DNA from: CAWKEY01 sp963696315
Lineage (GTDB): Bacteria; Pseudomonadota; Gammaproteobacteria; Methylococcales; Methylomonadaceae
DNA: 64,000 nucleotides
Direction: 5' to 3'
Assembly (NCBI GenBank): GCA_963696315.1
Contig: CAVOJU010000002.1
Location: 59,743 to 123,742, forward strand
The notes under the pieces were generated by a model. That model was not told the DNA's origin. It searched no databases and worked only from the letters and a program-made list of their open reading frames with translations. Both the position numbers and the translations under genes were made by a program. Shown here piece after piece: positions 1-8,856 of the stretch. How positions within the stretch are numbered: position 1 is the first letter of the stretch; each line of letters begins with the position of its first letter.

Positions 1-2
1 TC

Positions 3-1346
3 AGCTTCCCTCATCCCTTGCTGAAAGAGGGCTTATCCATTCTTGATACGCCCGGCCTGAACGCCTTGGGTACGGAACCGGAATTAACCTTAAGCATGCT
101 GCCTGGCGCACAAGCCATTATTTTCGTACTCGCTGCCGATACCGGCGTCACCAAGAGCGACCTGGATATGTGGCGGAACCATGTTTGCAGCTCCCGTGGC
201 GGCAATAGGCAGGGATTGGCTGTGGTGATGAACAAAATCGATGCCATGTGGGATGATCTGGCTGGCGAAAATGGCTATGACGATGCCATTAGGTCGCAAA
301 TTAAAACCTCGGCGGCGACCCTAAAAATTAACGAAGACGCCATTTTTCCCGTCTCCGCCAAGCAGGCCCTGCTCGCCAAAGTCAAAAATGATACTGAGTT
401 GCTAGAAAGAAGCCGGCTTTCGTTACTGGAAAACTACCTTGCCAATGACATTTTAAAACAACGACGCACCATCCTGATGGAAGCCATTGTGCGTGAGATC
501 GGTTTTCTGGTGAATGAATCCTCCAATTTAACCCATACTTCATTAACCAACGCCATCAGTCAGCTTGAAGAGTTCAAAAAAATCGACTTTGAAAACCTTG
601 ACATGATGGGCAAACTGATGGCCGAAACCCGTGACAAGCAAAATGCTTATATGGCCAACGTCGAAAACTTTCAGGCCAGCCGCCGCGTATTTAACATTCA
701 GGCAAAAATGCTGGTTGACTCCTTTGCCAAAGAAAAAATTGATGAAATCATCAAATCCACCCGGAATGATATGTCCAAGAGCCTAACCACTTATGGCATG
801 AAACAAAATATCCGTAAACTATTTGATGAATTGCGCGATTTATTACAAGATTCAGTCGACGTTACCAATGAAACCCGACGTCTGGTAAAGGCCATACACA
901 AGAAGTTTAAGGATGAACATGGCTTTAAAGAAATCGAGCCCCAATTATTTTCTATCAAACAATATCAGTTTGAACTGGAACAGGTTTTTGAAGAGGGTGA
1001 AACTTTTCGTTCCAGCACCAAAACCACCATGACGGAACAAAGCATTGTCATCAGCAAACTTTATAGTACGCTGATTGCCAAAGCCAGAAATATTCTTAGG
1101 CAAGCTAATGCCGATGCAACGGCCTGGAGCAATGGCGTCCTGACGCCTTTAATGCATCAAATAAAAGATCACAAGAAACAGATTGAAAGCCGCTTACAAA
1201 TGCTGAGAAAAATTAACGAGTCCAAAGACAGCGTCGCTGAAAACATTGCCCATCTTGAGGCTGAACTGGAACCCCTTAAACGGCAGCGAGATGAACTGGC
1301 AACTATTATGAAAGCCATGCAGCTGGATGCCTACTCAGCAAACTAA
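3..1346 (+). CDS. Dynamin-like GTPase, 5'-truncated by window edge
   Basis: The frame is open from the first bases of the window, so the true start and the P-loop lie upstream. The visible part begins just before the G3 motif DTPG and includes the G4 motif NKID (in VVMNKIDAMWDD), both typical of dynamin-family GTPases. A long, charged, mainly helical region follows and ends in a coiled-coil-like tail (AHLEAELEPLKRQRDELA). Dynamin-like proteins of bacteria bind GTP and act at membranes; which process this one serves cannot be told. A TTG at position 18 could be called as a start, but that would remove the GTP-binding core, so I treat the gene as partial. The next gene faces it from the opposite strand. 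Confidence 0.85.
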   Translation, partial: SFPHPLLKEGLSILDTPGLNALGTEPELTLSMLPGAQAIIFVLAADTGVTKSDLDMWRNHVCSSRGGNRQGLAVVMNKIDAMWDDLAGENGYDDAIRSQIKTSAATLKINEDAIFPVSAKQALLAKVKNDTELLERSRLSLLENYLANDILKQRRTILMEAIVREIGFLVNESSNLTHTSLTNAISQLEEFKKIDFENLDMMGKLMAETRDKQNAYMANVENFQASRRVFNIQAKMLVDSFAKEKIDEIIKSTRNDMSKSLTTYGMKQNIRKLFDELRDLLQDSVDVTNETRRLVKAIHKKFKDEHGFKEIEPQLFSIKQYQFELEQVFEEGETFRSSTKTTMTEQSIVISKLYSTLIAKARNILRQANADATAWSNGVLTPLMHQIKDHKKQIESRLQMLRKINESKDSVAENIAHLEAELEPLKRQRDELATIMKAMQLDAYSAN

Positions 1347-1539
1347 ACCGACCCAAAGCAATAATACCAAAGCCCAACAGGCTATTATTTGCCCCCATAT
1401 CCCCACCTGTTCCCTCTGGAGAAGGCTAAAAGGGAGAACTAATGGGATTCAGCACAACTTGAAACCCTAAAAGTTCAGGGGAACTGAGTTGTACGGGAAA
1501 ATCACCCGTATCAAGTCAACTTGCTTTGGGGTGAATAGC

Positions 1540-2229
1540 TTAGCTTTTGGTAAAAATCAAATCCCAAACCCCATGTCCTAATCGCAGCCCACGCTGTTCA
1601 AATTTTGTCAGTGGTCGGTAGTCTGGGCGGTCACAATAATCCCCCGTTTTACTGTTATTACGCATGCCATTTTCCGAAGCTAGAACAGCCAACATCTGTT
1701 CGGCATAATGCTGCCAATCCGTTGCTGCATGAAAATAACCGCCCAATTGCAGTTTTCTTAGCAGTAAATCTACAAAACCGGGACGGACTATGCGTCTTTT
1801 ATGATGCTTTTTCTTCGGCCAGGGGTCAGGAAAAAACAAATGCACACCGGAGAGACTATGGTCGGCAATGCGTTGCTCCATGATTTCTATGGCGTCATGA
1901 CAATAGATTCTTACGTTATCAATACCCTGCTGAGCAAGCTGCAACATTAAATGGCCAACACCGGGCCTGTGCACTTCAATGCCAATATAATTAATGTCTG
2001 GATTATCAACCGCCATCTTCGCCAACCCCTCGCCATTACCGAAACCAATTTCTACACACAGGGGGGCGGCACGACCAAAAACCTCCACAAAATCAACATC
2101 TTTCTGAGGATCAAGGCCATAAATAGCCCAGTATTTATCCAGGGCCATTTGCTGTCCTGTCGTTAACCGCCCCTGCCGGCGAATAAAACTACGAATTCTT
2201 TGTAGGGGAATTTTTTCAAAAGAATGCAT
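1540..2229 (-). CDS. trmB: tRNA (guanine-N7-)-methyltransferase TrmB
   Basis: SAM-dependent methyltransferase that makes m7G46 in tRNA. At 229 residues it has the usual TrmB length. The SAM-binding segment reads CVEIGFGNGEGLAKMA, and the family signature LFFPDPWPKKKHHKRR is intact; the C-terminal part contains the usual TDW and FEQRG motifs. It is the last gene of a leftward cluster behind aroG and thiS/thiG, with a 52-base gap after thiG, so co-transcription is possible although the three functions are unrelated. Assignment is by signature motifs and length. Confidence 0.95.
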   Translation of the reverse strand: MHSFEKIPLQRIRSFIRRQGRLTTGQQMALDKYWAIYGLDPQKDVDFVEVFGRAAPLCVEIGFGNGEGLAKMAVDNPDINYIGIEVHRPGVGHLMLQLAQQGIDNVRIYCHDAIEIMEQRIADHSLSGVHLFFPDPWPKKKHHKRRIVRPGFVDLLLRKLQLGGYFHAATDWQHYAEQMLAVLASENGMRNNSKTGDYCDRPDYRPLTKFEQRGLRLGHGVWDLIFTKS

Positions 2230-2281
2230 TAGGATTTACACATCTGGATAGGGCAGCTTTAAAATTCCGCCCCAATATCAT

Positions 2282-3259
2282 TTAGAAAAACAGGCCGTCT
2301 ATGGGTGATGAAGCCGAAGCAAAACGTTTTCGGGGCATACGACCGGCCAAAAAGGCCTCTCTGCCGGCTTCAATGCCCTTTTTCATAGCCGAGGCCATCA
2401 GGATCGGATTTTTGGCTGCGGCAATGGCGGTATTCATCAACACGCCAGCGCAGCCTAGTTCCATGGCTATCGCGGCATCAGAAGCCGTACCGACACCGGC
2501 ATCAACCAATATCGGCACATTGGCATTTTCAACTATGGTCAGAATATTGTAGGGATTGCGGATACCCAAGCCGGAACCAATAGGAGCGGCCAGCGGCATG
2601 ACCGCCACACAGCCAATGTTTTCCAGTCTTTTTGCGGCAATCGGATCATCATTGGTGTAAACCATGACATCAAAGCCGTCTTTGACCAGTAATTCGGCGG
2701 CAACAAAGGTTTCCGCCACATCAGGGAATAAGGTTTTCTGATCAGCCAGGACTTCCAGCTTAACCAGCTTATGACCACCCAGCAATTCCCGGGCTAAACG
2801 GCAGGTTCTGACCGCTTCTTCTGCCGTATAGCAGCCTGCAGTATTGGGCAGTATGGTGTAGTTATCCGGTGAAATCACGTCCAACAAATTGGCTTCGCCC
2901 GGATTCTGGCCAATATTGGTGCGCCGAATGGCAACGGTGACAATTTCAGCTCCACTCGCCTCAATGGCCAGACGGGTCTCTTCCAGATCTTTATATTTAC
3001 CGGTACCGACCAGCAATCTTGAATGATAAGTCACCCCGGCCAGCACAAATGAATCATCCTGGCCGCCCCCGATGGCATGGACAATTTCCAAGCGATCATT
3101 GGCCTGGACTACGCGCGTCGCATGCTGATCAAACGGCAGAATTTCTTTGTTCATTTCAACCGCAATTTTTTTACCCTGCAAGCCCATGGCGGCGATGACA
3201 TCGGCAACCAGGGTATGGTCAGCAAACTCAAGAGGTTCGCCATTTACATAAACAATCAT
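2282..3259 (-). CDS. thiG: ThiS-ThiG fusion: sulfur carrier plus thiazole synthase
   Basis: A single 325-residue frame joins a complete ThiS (about residues 1-67, MIVYVNGEPLEF ... HAIGGGQ) to a complete ThiG (about 68-325). ThiS carries the sulfur as a thiocarboxylate on its C-terminal Gly-Gly; ThiG builds the thiazole phosphate moiety of thiamine, using a lysine Schiff base. ThiG hallmarks are visible: LLVGTGKY, TVAIRRTN, LPNTAGC, and VDAGVGTASDAA near the phosphate site. I chose the ATG at 3259 because a GGAG lies 9 bases upstream and the protein then starts exactly at the ThiS fold; a further upstream start (3316) would overlap aroG. The Gly-Gly is internal, which raises the question of how it is activated (see findings). 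Confidence 0.92.
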   Translation of the reverse strand: MIVYVNGEPLEFADHTLVADVIAAMGLQGKKIAVEMNKEILPFDQHATRVVQANDRLEIVHAIGGGQDDSFVLAGVTYHSRLLVGTGKYKDLEETRLAIEASGAEIVTVAIRRTNIGQNPGEANLLDVISPDNYTILPNTAGCYTAEEAVRTCRLARELLGGHKLVKLEVLADQKTLFPDVAETFVAAELLVKDGFDVMVYTNDDPIAAKRLENIGCVAVMPLAAPIGSGLGIRNPYNILTIVENANVPILVDAGVGTASDAAIAMELGCAGVLMNTAIAAAKNPILMASAMKKGIEAGREAFLAGRMPRKRFASASSPIDGLFF

Positions 3260-3275
3260 GTTTTCAAACTCCGGT

Positions 3276-4346
3276 TTAATTAGCGATAGCTCTACGTTCC
3301 TGCACCGCAGTAGCAAGATCTTTTAGCAACTGAACACTATCATCCCAACCCAGGCAGGCATCGGTAATGCTTTGTCCATAGGTTAGTTCATGACCTTCAA
3401 CAACATCCTGGCGGCCCGCTTTTAGATGGCTTTCAATCATAACGCCCATGATTCTGCGATCGCCATTGGCTATTTGACAGCCGACGTCCTCAGCGACAAT
3501 CAGCTGGCGCTGATATTGCTTCAGACAGTTGGCATGACTGAAATCAATCATGATATTGGGTCTTAGATGAGCATTTTCCAGACCCTCGGCGACCTGCTCA
3601 ACACTGACGGCATCATAATTGGGACGATCATTGCCGCCCCTGAGAATGATATGCACATCCTCATTGCCGGTCGTGGAGAAAATGGCGGAATGGCCCGCCT
3701 TGGTCAGCGACAGAAAATGATGCGGACTCATGGCTGCGCCAATTGCATCAATGGCAATTTTGATGGTGCCATCCGTCGCATTTTTAAAACCTACCGGGCA
3801 GGACAAGCCTGAAGCCAGTTCACGATGCACCTGACTCTCTGTGGTTCTGGCGCCAATAGCCCCCCAGGCAATCAGATCTGAAATGTATTGCGGAGTAATT
3901 AAATCCAGATATTCGGTTGCCGCAGGCACGCCGATGGTATTCACATCCAGCAATAGCTGCCGGGCCACACGCAAGCCTTTGTTGATGTTAAAGCTAGAAT
4001 CCAGACCAGGGTCGTTAATCAAGCCTTTCCAGCCCACGGTGGTGCGCGGTTTCTCAAAATACACGCGCATCACAATCAATAGATCATCCTGTAACTCGTC
4101 CTTGATTGTTTTCAAGCGCTGAGCATATTCAAGCGCAGCTTTCGTGTCGTGTATGGAACAAGGACCAATCACAACCAACAGTCTGTCATTCTGCCCCGTC
4201 AGGATATTATGTATTTCCGCTCTTGCCTTTAAGGTGGTTCTTGCCGCCGCTTCAGTTATCGGCATTTCATCGTGAACCTGAGCCGGAGCAATCACTTCTT
4301 TGGTTGCACAAATTCTCAAGTCATCAGTGTTATATTTAGTTTGCAT
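3276..4346 (-). CDS. aroG: Class I 3-deoxy-7-phosphoheptulonate (DAHP) synthase
   Basis: First enzyme of the shikimate pathway, condensing phosphoenolpyruvate and erythrose 4-phosphate. It has about 356 residues, like the AroG/F/H family. Diagnostic segments include VVIGPCSIHD, YFEKPRTTVGWKG, IGARTTESQVHRELASGL, and IMIDFSHANCLKQ; metal ligands (Cys in GPCSIHD, the His and Glu in the C-terminal half) appear present. Which aromatic amino acid controls feedback cannot be read safely. The start is either the ATG at 4346 or the one at 4352; neither has a strong ribosome site. It lies 16 bases upstream of thiS/thiG, suggesting one transcript. Confidence 0.93.
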   Translation of the reverse strand: MQTKYNTDDLRICATKEVIAPAQVHDEMPITEAAARTTLKARAEIHNILTGQNDRLLVVIGPCSIHDTKAALEYAQRLKTIKDELQDDLLIVMRVYFEKPRTTVGWKGLINDPGLDSSFNINKGLRVARQLLLDVNTIGVPAATEYLDLITPQYISDLIAWGAIGARTTESQVHRELASGLSCPVGFKNATDGTIKIAIDAIGAAMSPHHFLSLTKAGHSAIFSTTGNEDVHIILRGGNDRPNYDAVSVEQVAEGLENAHLRPNIMIDFSHANCLKQYQRQLIVAEDVGCQIANGDRRIMGVMIESHLKAGRQDVVEGHELTYGQSITDACLGWDDSVQLLKDLATAVQERRAIAN

Positions 4347-4358
4347 GATCATTAACAA

Positions 4359-4822
4359 GCCGTTGCATTAGGCAGGATTGATTTTTAGAATTCACAATTT
4401 TAACTGTTTTTAGCAGCCTTTTGTTAGTTTTTACAATGCTATAAGCTTAAACCGTTATTACCCTACACCTTTATCCATTTTTCAGTGCAACAGCTCTCAG
4501 CATCCCCAGGGAGATCAACTTCTTCATATCTGATCCAACATAAATGCCGCATATATTGCCGTGATCTTAGATTCCATATTGATTTCACCGGTGATAGCTG
4601 AAATAAAAGCAGGTATCATAGTATAGAGAAAGACATTACGTCTGCTGATGCAGGAAAAGGCTGGGCCAAACCCGAAGTGATTGCTCGCATGACAGCAACG
4701 GCCGATTAACCGTTTTGGATGAGCGATGCCTAGGCAGTATTTTTCCTGGAAAAATTCAACAGCAAGTTTACAGCTTGAAACCTTTTGCTGATCAATAGAT
4801 CAATGACATTACAATACCAATA
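4359..4822. other. Intergenic stretch between aroG and tonB, with a possible gene tail
   Basis: About 460 bases separate the divergent aroG and tonB genes and must hold both promoters. Bases 4632-4709 on the + strand read as a plausible C-terminal tail ending AKPEVIARMTATAD before a stop, with no start or upstream frame to support a gene; it may be a relic or chance. The rest is AT-rich, and I see no RNA gene or convincing operator. Confidence 0.3.
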
Positions 4823-5575
4823 GTGCAAAAAAAACCTCCCCTAATTGAAGTACTAACTAGCGAAGTAAATCCTCGCTTTATGGTTGGCTTATTGACTATT
4901 TTGGTGCTGTTGTTGCATTTGTCGGTGATTGTTTGGCTGTTACAACCAACCGAACCGGTCACCTTGCCAGAACCGCTGAAAGTCATGGAAGTGGCTTTGC
5001 TTTCTTCGCCAAGTCCAAAAGCCAAAACCGCGCCACCTGCCCCGCCAAAACCGGCTCCGCCCAAAATGGTTCCGCCGAAAAAGAAGGCAGTCAAACCACC
5101 CGTCAAGAAAGAGCCGGTTATCCACAAAAAAATGGAGCGCCCAAAACCGCAGCCCGTTGTCGATGAGGAGCTCCCGCCGCCGTCACCTTCCGATTCCGTT
5201 CAAAAACCGGAATCGCCGGTATCAGGGTCACAGCCTGCTATTAATCAACCCAGTAAACCCGCTGAAAAAGTCGGCGCTGCAGAAGCCAATACCAAAACTG
5301 TCATTTCGGGCGTTGTCCCATTGGTGCGTGTTCCGCCTAAATATCCTACACGCGCGGTTAATCGACATATTGAAGGCTGGGTTAAAATCGAATTCACCAT
5401 CAGTACCACAGGAACAGTGACAAGCGCCGTAGTTGTCGATGCCCAGCCCGCCGATGTTTTTGACGATACCGCACTGGATGCTATCAAAAAATGGAAATTT
5501 AAAGAAAAGCTAGTTAATGGCGTAGCGGTTACACAACGTGCCGTGCAAGTACTTCAATTTAAGTTAAAAAACTAA
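4823..5575 (+). CDS. tonB: TonB-type energy transducer
   Basis: Transmits the proton-motive energy harvested by ExbB/ExbD to TonB-dependent outer-membrane receptors. The 250-residue protein shows a short N-terminal cytosolic piece, one membrane anchor (about residues 21-42, LLTILVLLLHLSVIVWLL), a proline/lysine-rich periplasmic spacer (about 60-145), and a TonB C-terminal domain with the VPPKYPTRAVNRHIEGWV motif and the closing VLQFKLKN strand. The start is a GTG at 4823 without a clear ribosome site; the ATG encoding residue 20 would cut into the region before the anchor. exbB follows after 101 bases and exbD directly after it, a standard Ton operon. No iron-regulatory box was recognised. 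Confidence 0.9.
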   Translation: MQKKPPLIEVLTSEVNPRFMVGLLTILVLLLHLSVIVWLLQPTEPVTLPEPLKVMEVALLSSPSPKAKTAPPAPPKPAPPKMVPPKKKAVKPPVKKEPVIHKKMERPKPQPVVDEELPPPSPSDSVQKPESPVSGSQPAINQPSKPAEKVGAAEANTKTVISGVVPLVRVPPKYPTRAVNRHIEGWVKIEFTISTTGTVTSAVVVDAQPADVFDDTALDAIKKWKFKEKLVNGVAVTQRAVQVLQFKLKN

Positions 5576-5676
5576 TAGGTACTGTACAAGTGAACTTAAA
5601 CACCCGAATTTATGCGGTCGCCTGCCTGGTGATCGTCCGTTATTTTTACTTTGACTGACTATAGAAGGATATCTTA

Positions 5677-6342
5677 ATGCTTCATGATATTTCACCCGCC
5701 GCTGTTATTGACGGAACCTTATATACTTTACTGGCTTTTTCGGTGGTGACCTGGACGATTATTATTTTTAAATCCTGGCAATTCTCGAAAAACAGCTATT
5801 GGAACCGGGTTTTTAACGGCGCCTTTTGGGAGGCCGCCTCGCTGACTGATGCAGAGGCCTTGCCAGCAAAGACATTCAGAGGACCACAAGCGCGAATTGC
5901 GCGGCAAGGTTTGGCATGGCTGGCCGAGAGCCGGCAGCCAGCCGCCAAAAGCCTTAAGTTTCGCGGTACGCCGAGTGAATTATTGGAACAATCCTTGCTC
6001 GTTCAATTGCAGAAAGAGCAGCACTTGATGGAAAGCGGCTTGACGATGCTGGCCAGTATCGGCAGCACAGCGCCATTCGTCGGCTTGTTCGGGACGGTCT
6101 TAGGCATCATGCACGCCATGCACAAGATCACTGAAAGCGGTTCGGCGAGCTTGGATGTGGTTGCCGGCCCCATTGGCGACGCCCTTGTCGCCACCGCTAT
6201 CGGCATCGCCGTCGCCGTACCGGCCGTATTGGCCTATAACTTTTTCTTGCGCCGCGTCAAACTGCAGCGTGCCAGGTTAGAAAATTTCGCTGCCAGTTTC
6301 ATGCATGCTGCGTTAAGTGCGGATACCCAAGGTAAGGAATAA
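5677..6342 (+). CDS. exbB: ExbB / MotA-TolQ-ExbB family proton channel
   Basis: Inner-membrane proton channel component that energises TonB. The 221-residue protein has three membrane segments: about 14-32 (TLLAFSVVTWTIIIFKSW), about 125-150 and about 168-190. The family core SIGSTAPFVGLFGTVLGIMH and the following GPIGDALVATAIGIAVAVPA are intact, including the Thr residues in the second and third helices that line the channel. An AGAAGGA ribosome site precedes the ATG. exbD starts 2 bases after its stop, so the two are surely co-translated. Confidence 0.93.
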   Translation: MLHDISPAAVIDGTLYTLLAFSVVTWTIIIFKSWQFSKNSYWNRVFNGAFWEAASLTDAEALPAKTFRGPQARIARQGLAWLAESRQPAAKSLKFRGTPSELLEQSLLVQLQKEQHLMESGLTMLASIGSTAPFVGLFGTVLGIMHAMHKITESGSASLDVVAGPIGDALVATAIGIAVAVPAVLAYNFFLRRVKLQRARLENFAASFMHAALSADTQGKE

Positions 6343-6344
6343 AA

Positions 6345-6755
6345 ATGGCTTTTAAAACGCAATCGGAAAACGACGATGCAATGAGCGAGATTAACGTCAC
6401 CCCGCTCGTTGATGTAATGCTGGTGTTAGTGATTATTTTATTAGTAACCGCGCCATTACTGACGCAATCGGTACATGTGACCTTACCGAAAACTGCCCAG
6501 ACAACGGCAAATGTGACCGAGCAACCGCTGCAACTTGGTATCGACGCGCAAGGCGGCATAACGCTTAATAAACAGCCCATTGCCAATCTGGCCGCATTGG
6601 AAACAATCTTGAAGAATGAGCTTATCAAAAACCGCGAAGTCGCTTTGCATTTATATGCGGACCAAAATGTGGTTTACGCAAAAGTCGCCCAAGTTATGGC
6701 CACTGTGCAACACGCCGGGATCGCTAAAATAGCGTTCGTAACTGTTGAGCAGTAG
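6345..6755 (+). CDS. exbD: ExbD / TolR family biopolymer transport protein
   Basis: Partner of ExbB in the TonB energising complex. The 136-residue protein has a short cytosolic N-terminus, a single membrane segment with the essential aspartate (TPLVDVMLVLVIILLVTAP), and a periplasmic domain beginning VTLPKTAQ. Length and motif order match ExbD/TolR; the TonB and ExbB neighbours argue for ExbD rather than TolR. The preceding exbB stop lies 2 bases upstream. Confidence 0.92.
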   Translation: MAFKTQSENDDAMSEINVTPLVDVMLVLVIILLVTAPLLTQSVHVTLPKTAQTTANVTEQPLQLGIDAQGGITLNKQPIANLAALETILKNELIKNREVALHLYADQNVVYAKVAQVMATVQHAGIAKIAFVTVEQ

Positions 6756-6895
6756 CGTTTTCCCCTGCCTATAATGCCATCGTTGATTTCATGCAGATCC
6801 GGTTAGGCAAATGAAACTTTATAAAATATGTTCCCAGTCATTTTCGATTTTTCTATACAATAAGGGCAACTTGTATAGATTAAAACTAGGCGCGT

Positions 6896-7543
6896 ATGGA
6901 CTTATTTGCACAATTCCTTGATTTTTTCATCCATCTCAATTCACATCTCGCCGATATTTTGGCGCACTATGGCACACTGACCTACGCCATATTATTCTTG
7001 ATTATTTTTTGTGAGACCGGCTTGGTTGTTATGCCCTTGCTGCCGGGTGATTCCCTGCTGTTCGCCGTTGGCGCCCTCGGAGCGACTACCGGCCAACTGG
7101 ACGTCTATCTTTTGATTGCGCTTTTAATCGGCGCAGCTTTGGCCGGCGATAACCTTAATTATGTCGTAGGCAAATTTTTTGGCACTAAAGTCAAAGCACG
7201 CGAGAAAATAGGTTTTTTCAAATGTGAATACATCGAGAAGACGGAAAGCTATTATGAAAAACACGGGGGAAGAACCGTGATTATTGCCCGGTTTATACCG
7301 ATTATCAGAACGGTCGCCCCTTTTGTAGCAGGTGCGGGCAACATGGATTACCGACGTTACCTGCTCTTTTGCATGGCGGGTGCGATTTTATGGGTGGGCG
7401 GACTCATCACGCTTGGCTATCAATTCGGCAATCTCGAGCTGGTCAAAAAGAATTTCGAACTGGTCGTTTTAAGCATTATCGCTATTTCATTTTTGCCTGT
7501 GGCGCATCAATTCTGGCAGAGCGTGCGGACAAAAAATAATTAA
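6896..7543 (+). CDS. DedA family integral membrane protein
   Basis: Membrane protein of the DedA/SNARE-associated family (E. coli YqjA/YghB type), thought to flip or transport lipid carriers and support envelope homeostasis. At 215 residues the length is normal. Family segments visible are CETGLVVMPLLPGDSLLF with the conserved E and P residues, GDNLNYVVGKFFG, and the amphipathic GGRTVIIARFIPIIRTVAPFVAG with its two functional arginines. Several hydrophobic segments surround these. It is transcribed alone after the exbD gene (141-base gap), with its ATG overlapping an AT-rich leader. The exact substrate is unknown. Confidence 0.88.
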   Translation: MDLFAQFLDFFIHLNSHLADILAHYGTLTYAILFLIIFCETGLVVMPLLPGDSLLFAVGALGATTGQLDVYLLIALLIGAALAGDNLNYVVGKFFGTKVKAREKIGFFKCEYIEKTESYYEKHGGRTVIIARFIPIIRTVAPFVAGAGNMDYRRYLLFCMAGAILWVGGLITLGYQFGNLELVKKNFELVVLSIIAISFLPVAHQFWQSVRTKNN

Positions 7544-7693
7544 CAATATCATATTGGATAGCGCAATATCTTTTTTAGATGGGCATGCCCGTTCGAACAA
7601 TCTAGTACCGGCATTTTGGCAAAAATGCTGTCAGTATTGCTAGCCCTATAACGCGCGTCTTCTCATTTTCTATATCTACAGTAAATAGCTCTT

Positions 7694-7952
7694 ATGAAAC
7701 TATCCTCATTATGACTGGCTACTGCCCTGGCATTTCTACTGAGACTGGCGCTAGCTGAGTCCGCCGCCGCGGCTGAATTGGTAGTTGGTATTGTTGATTT
7801 CAACGGCTTGACCGCGGCTCTGAGAAGACGATCGGTTCAGGGCCCATCGGCTTGCTGGGCAAGTGAATGGTCTTTATACGTTCAGCGGAATAGAATTTTT
7901 CAAAATATCCGTCGATCTGGTCATTGAGCTGGGTATTCGTATCGAACTGTAA
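7694..7952 (+). pseudogene. Decayed small exported protein gene
   Basis: From the ATG at 7694 one can read a typical signal peptide (MKLSSL, stop, LATALAFLLRLALAESAAA) interrupted by an in-frame TGA at codon 7, then AELVVGIVDFNG. Further on, a second frame reads a plausible C-terminus (NGLYTFSGIEFFKISVDLVI ... IRIEL, stop at 7950-7952). This pattern, a signal peptide plus sequence that only makes sense if stops and frameshifts are ignored, suggests a relic of a small secreted or outer-membrane protein. The parent family is not recognised. It lies in the 514-base gap between the DedA gene and the AP2-like gene, and I see nothing else in that gap. Confidence 0.35.
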
Positions 7953-8057
7953 CGCGTCCATTGTATGAAAAAATCATCCTCACTCTTTCAGTCTACTGTT
8001 GCAATACCCGCTAACGCTAAAATTTCGCCTATGTTCGGAGTTAGCGTAGCGGCCGGA

Positions 8058-8564
8058 TCAAACCACATCCAAGTTTTCGTCATCATATAAACGGGCTTTT
8101 TTCCAGCCAATAAATTTGCTGTCATCAAAAGGCAGGTCATTATCGATCGCAAACTCGTAGCAGCTTCTAAATAACCGGGCCGTCCGGAAGGCGTGTAATT
8201 CCTCATCGGCGGTAACCTTTTCAACATTGCCAACCTGAAAGGTTTTATTTCTGGATTTGCCGTTACAGACCCAAAAAACCGTGTAGCACAGGTAACTTTT
8301 GTCCTTGCGATGGTCGTATTTGATGGTTCTGGACACACCGGTTACGCCGGTAGTGGTTTTGTTTTTAGGCAGCTTAAGAAAACGGGTCTTACTGCCCTTG
8401 AGTACGACCAGCATCTGATCACGCCAGGTAATTGCGGCCTTTAAGGACTTGCCTTTATTGCCCCACATTTTATGCGAAAAATAGCGGCTACTTTCTTTAC
8501 CGCGCCTTACGATGCGTACCTGAAAACCAAAAATATCTGGTTCGGTTATATGTTTGTGTTTCAT
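8058..8564 (-). CDS. AP2/ERF-like DNA-binding domain protein (putative)
   Basis: The 168-residue basic protein contains a central segment TGVTGVSRTIKYDHRKDKS, then an aromatic strand YTVFWVC and a helix rich in alanine and arginine (ELHAFRTARLFRSCYEFA). The order GVxGVxR, aromatic strands, then a helix with AxxAR resembles AP2/ERF-type domains, which in bacteria occur in some mobile-element and homing proteins; this match is by eye. The ATG at 8564 is preferred over the upstream start at 8594 because a GGA lies about 9 bases before it. It stands alone between the relic at 7.7 kb and the peroxiredoxin gene. Function beyond DNA binding is unknown. Confidence 0.55.
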   Translation of the reverse strand: MKHKHITEPDIFGFQVRIVRRGKESSRYFSHKMWGNKGKSLKAAITWRDQMLVVLKGSKTRFLKLPKNKTTTGVTGVSRTIKYDHRKDKSYLCYTVFWVCNGKSRNKTFQVGNVEKVTADEELHAFRTARLFRSCYEFAIDNDLPFDDSKFIGWKKARLYDDENLDVV

Positions 8565-8856
8565 GGCGATAATTCCGTCGAACGAATTGACCAAGAAGAT
8601 TTAACGGCAATCCTGGGCAGCCAAACCTTTAATATTCTTAGCAAAAATCAAAGCCCATCATCATGTAAGCTATTTTCTTATTTTTGTAAGCGAGCGATTA
8701 CAAATTATGAACAAAGTTTGTACAATTGCAAGTTAAAAATAACAACAAATAACGATTTCCTCCTGCTTTGATGTAGAATAACGCCTATGCACTGCCTCAG
8801 TGCTTAGTGTTTGAGGTAATAACTTTTGATTTTAAAATTATTTTTGGAGATGGTCG

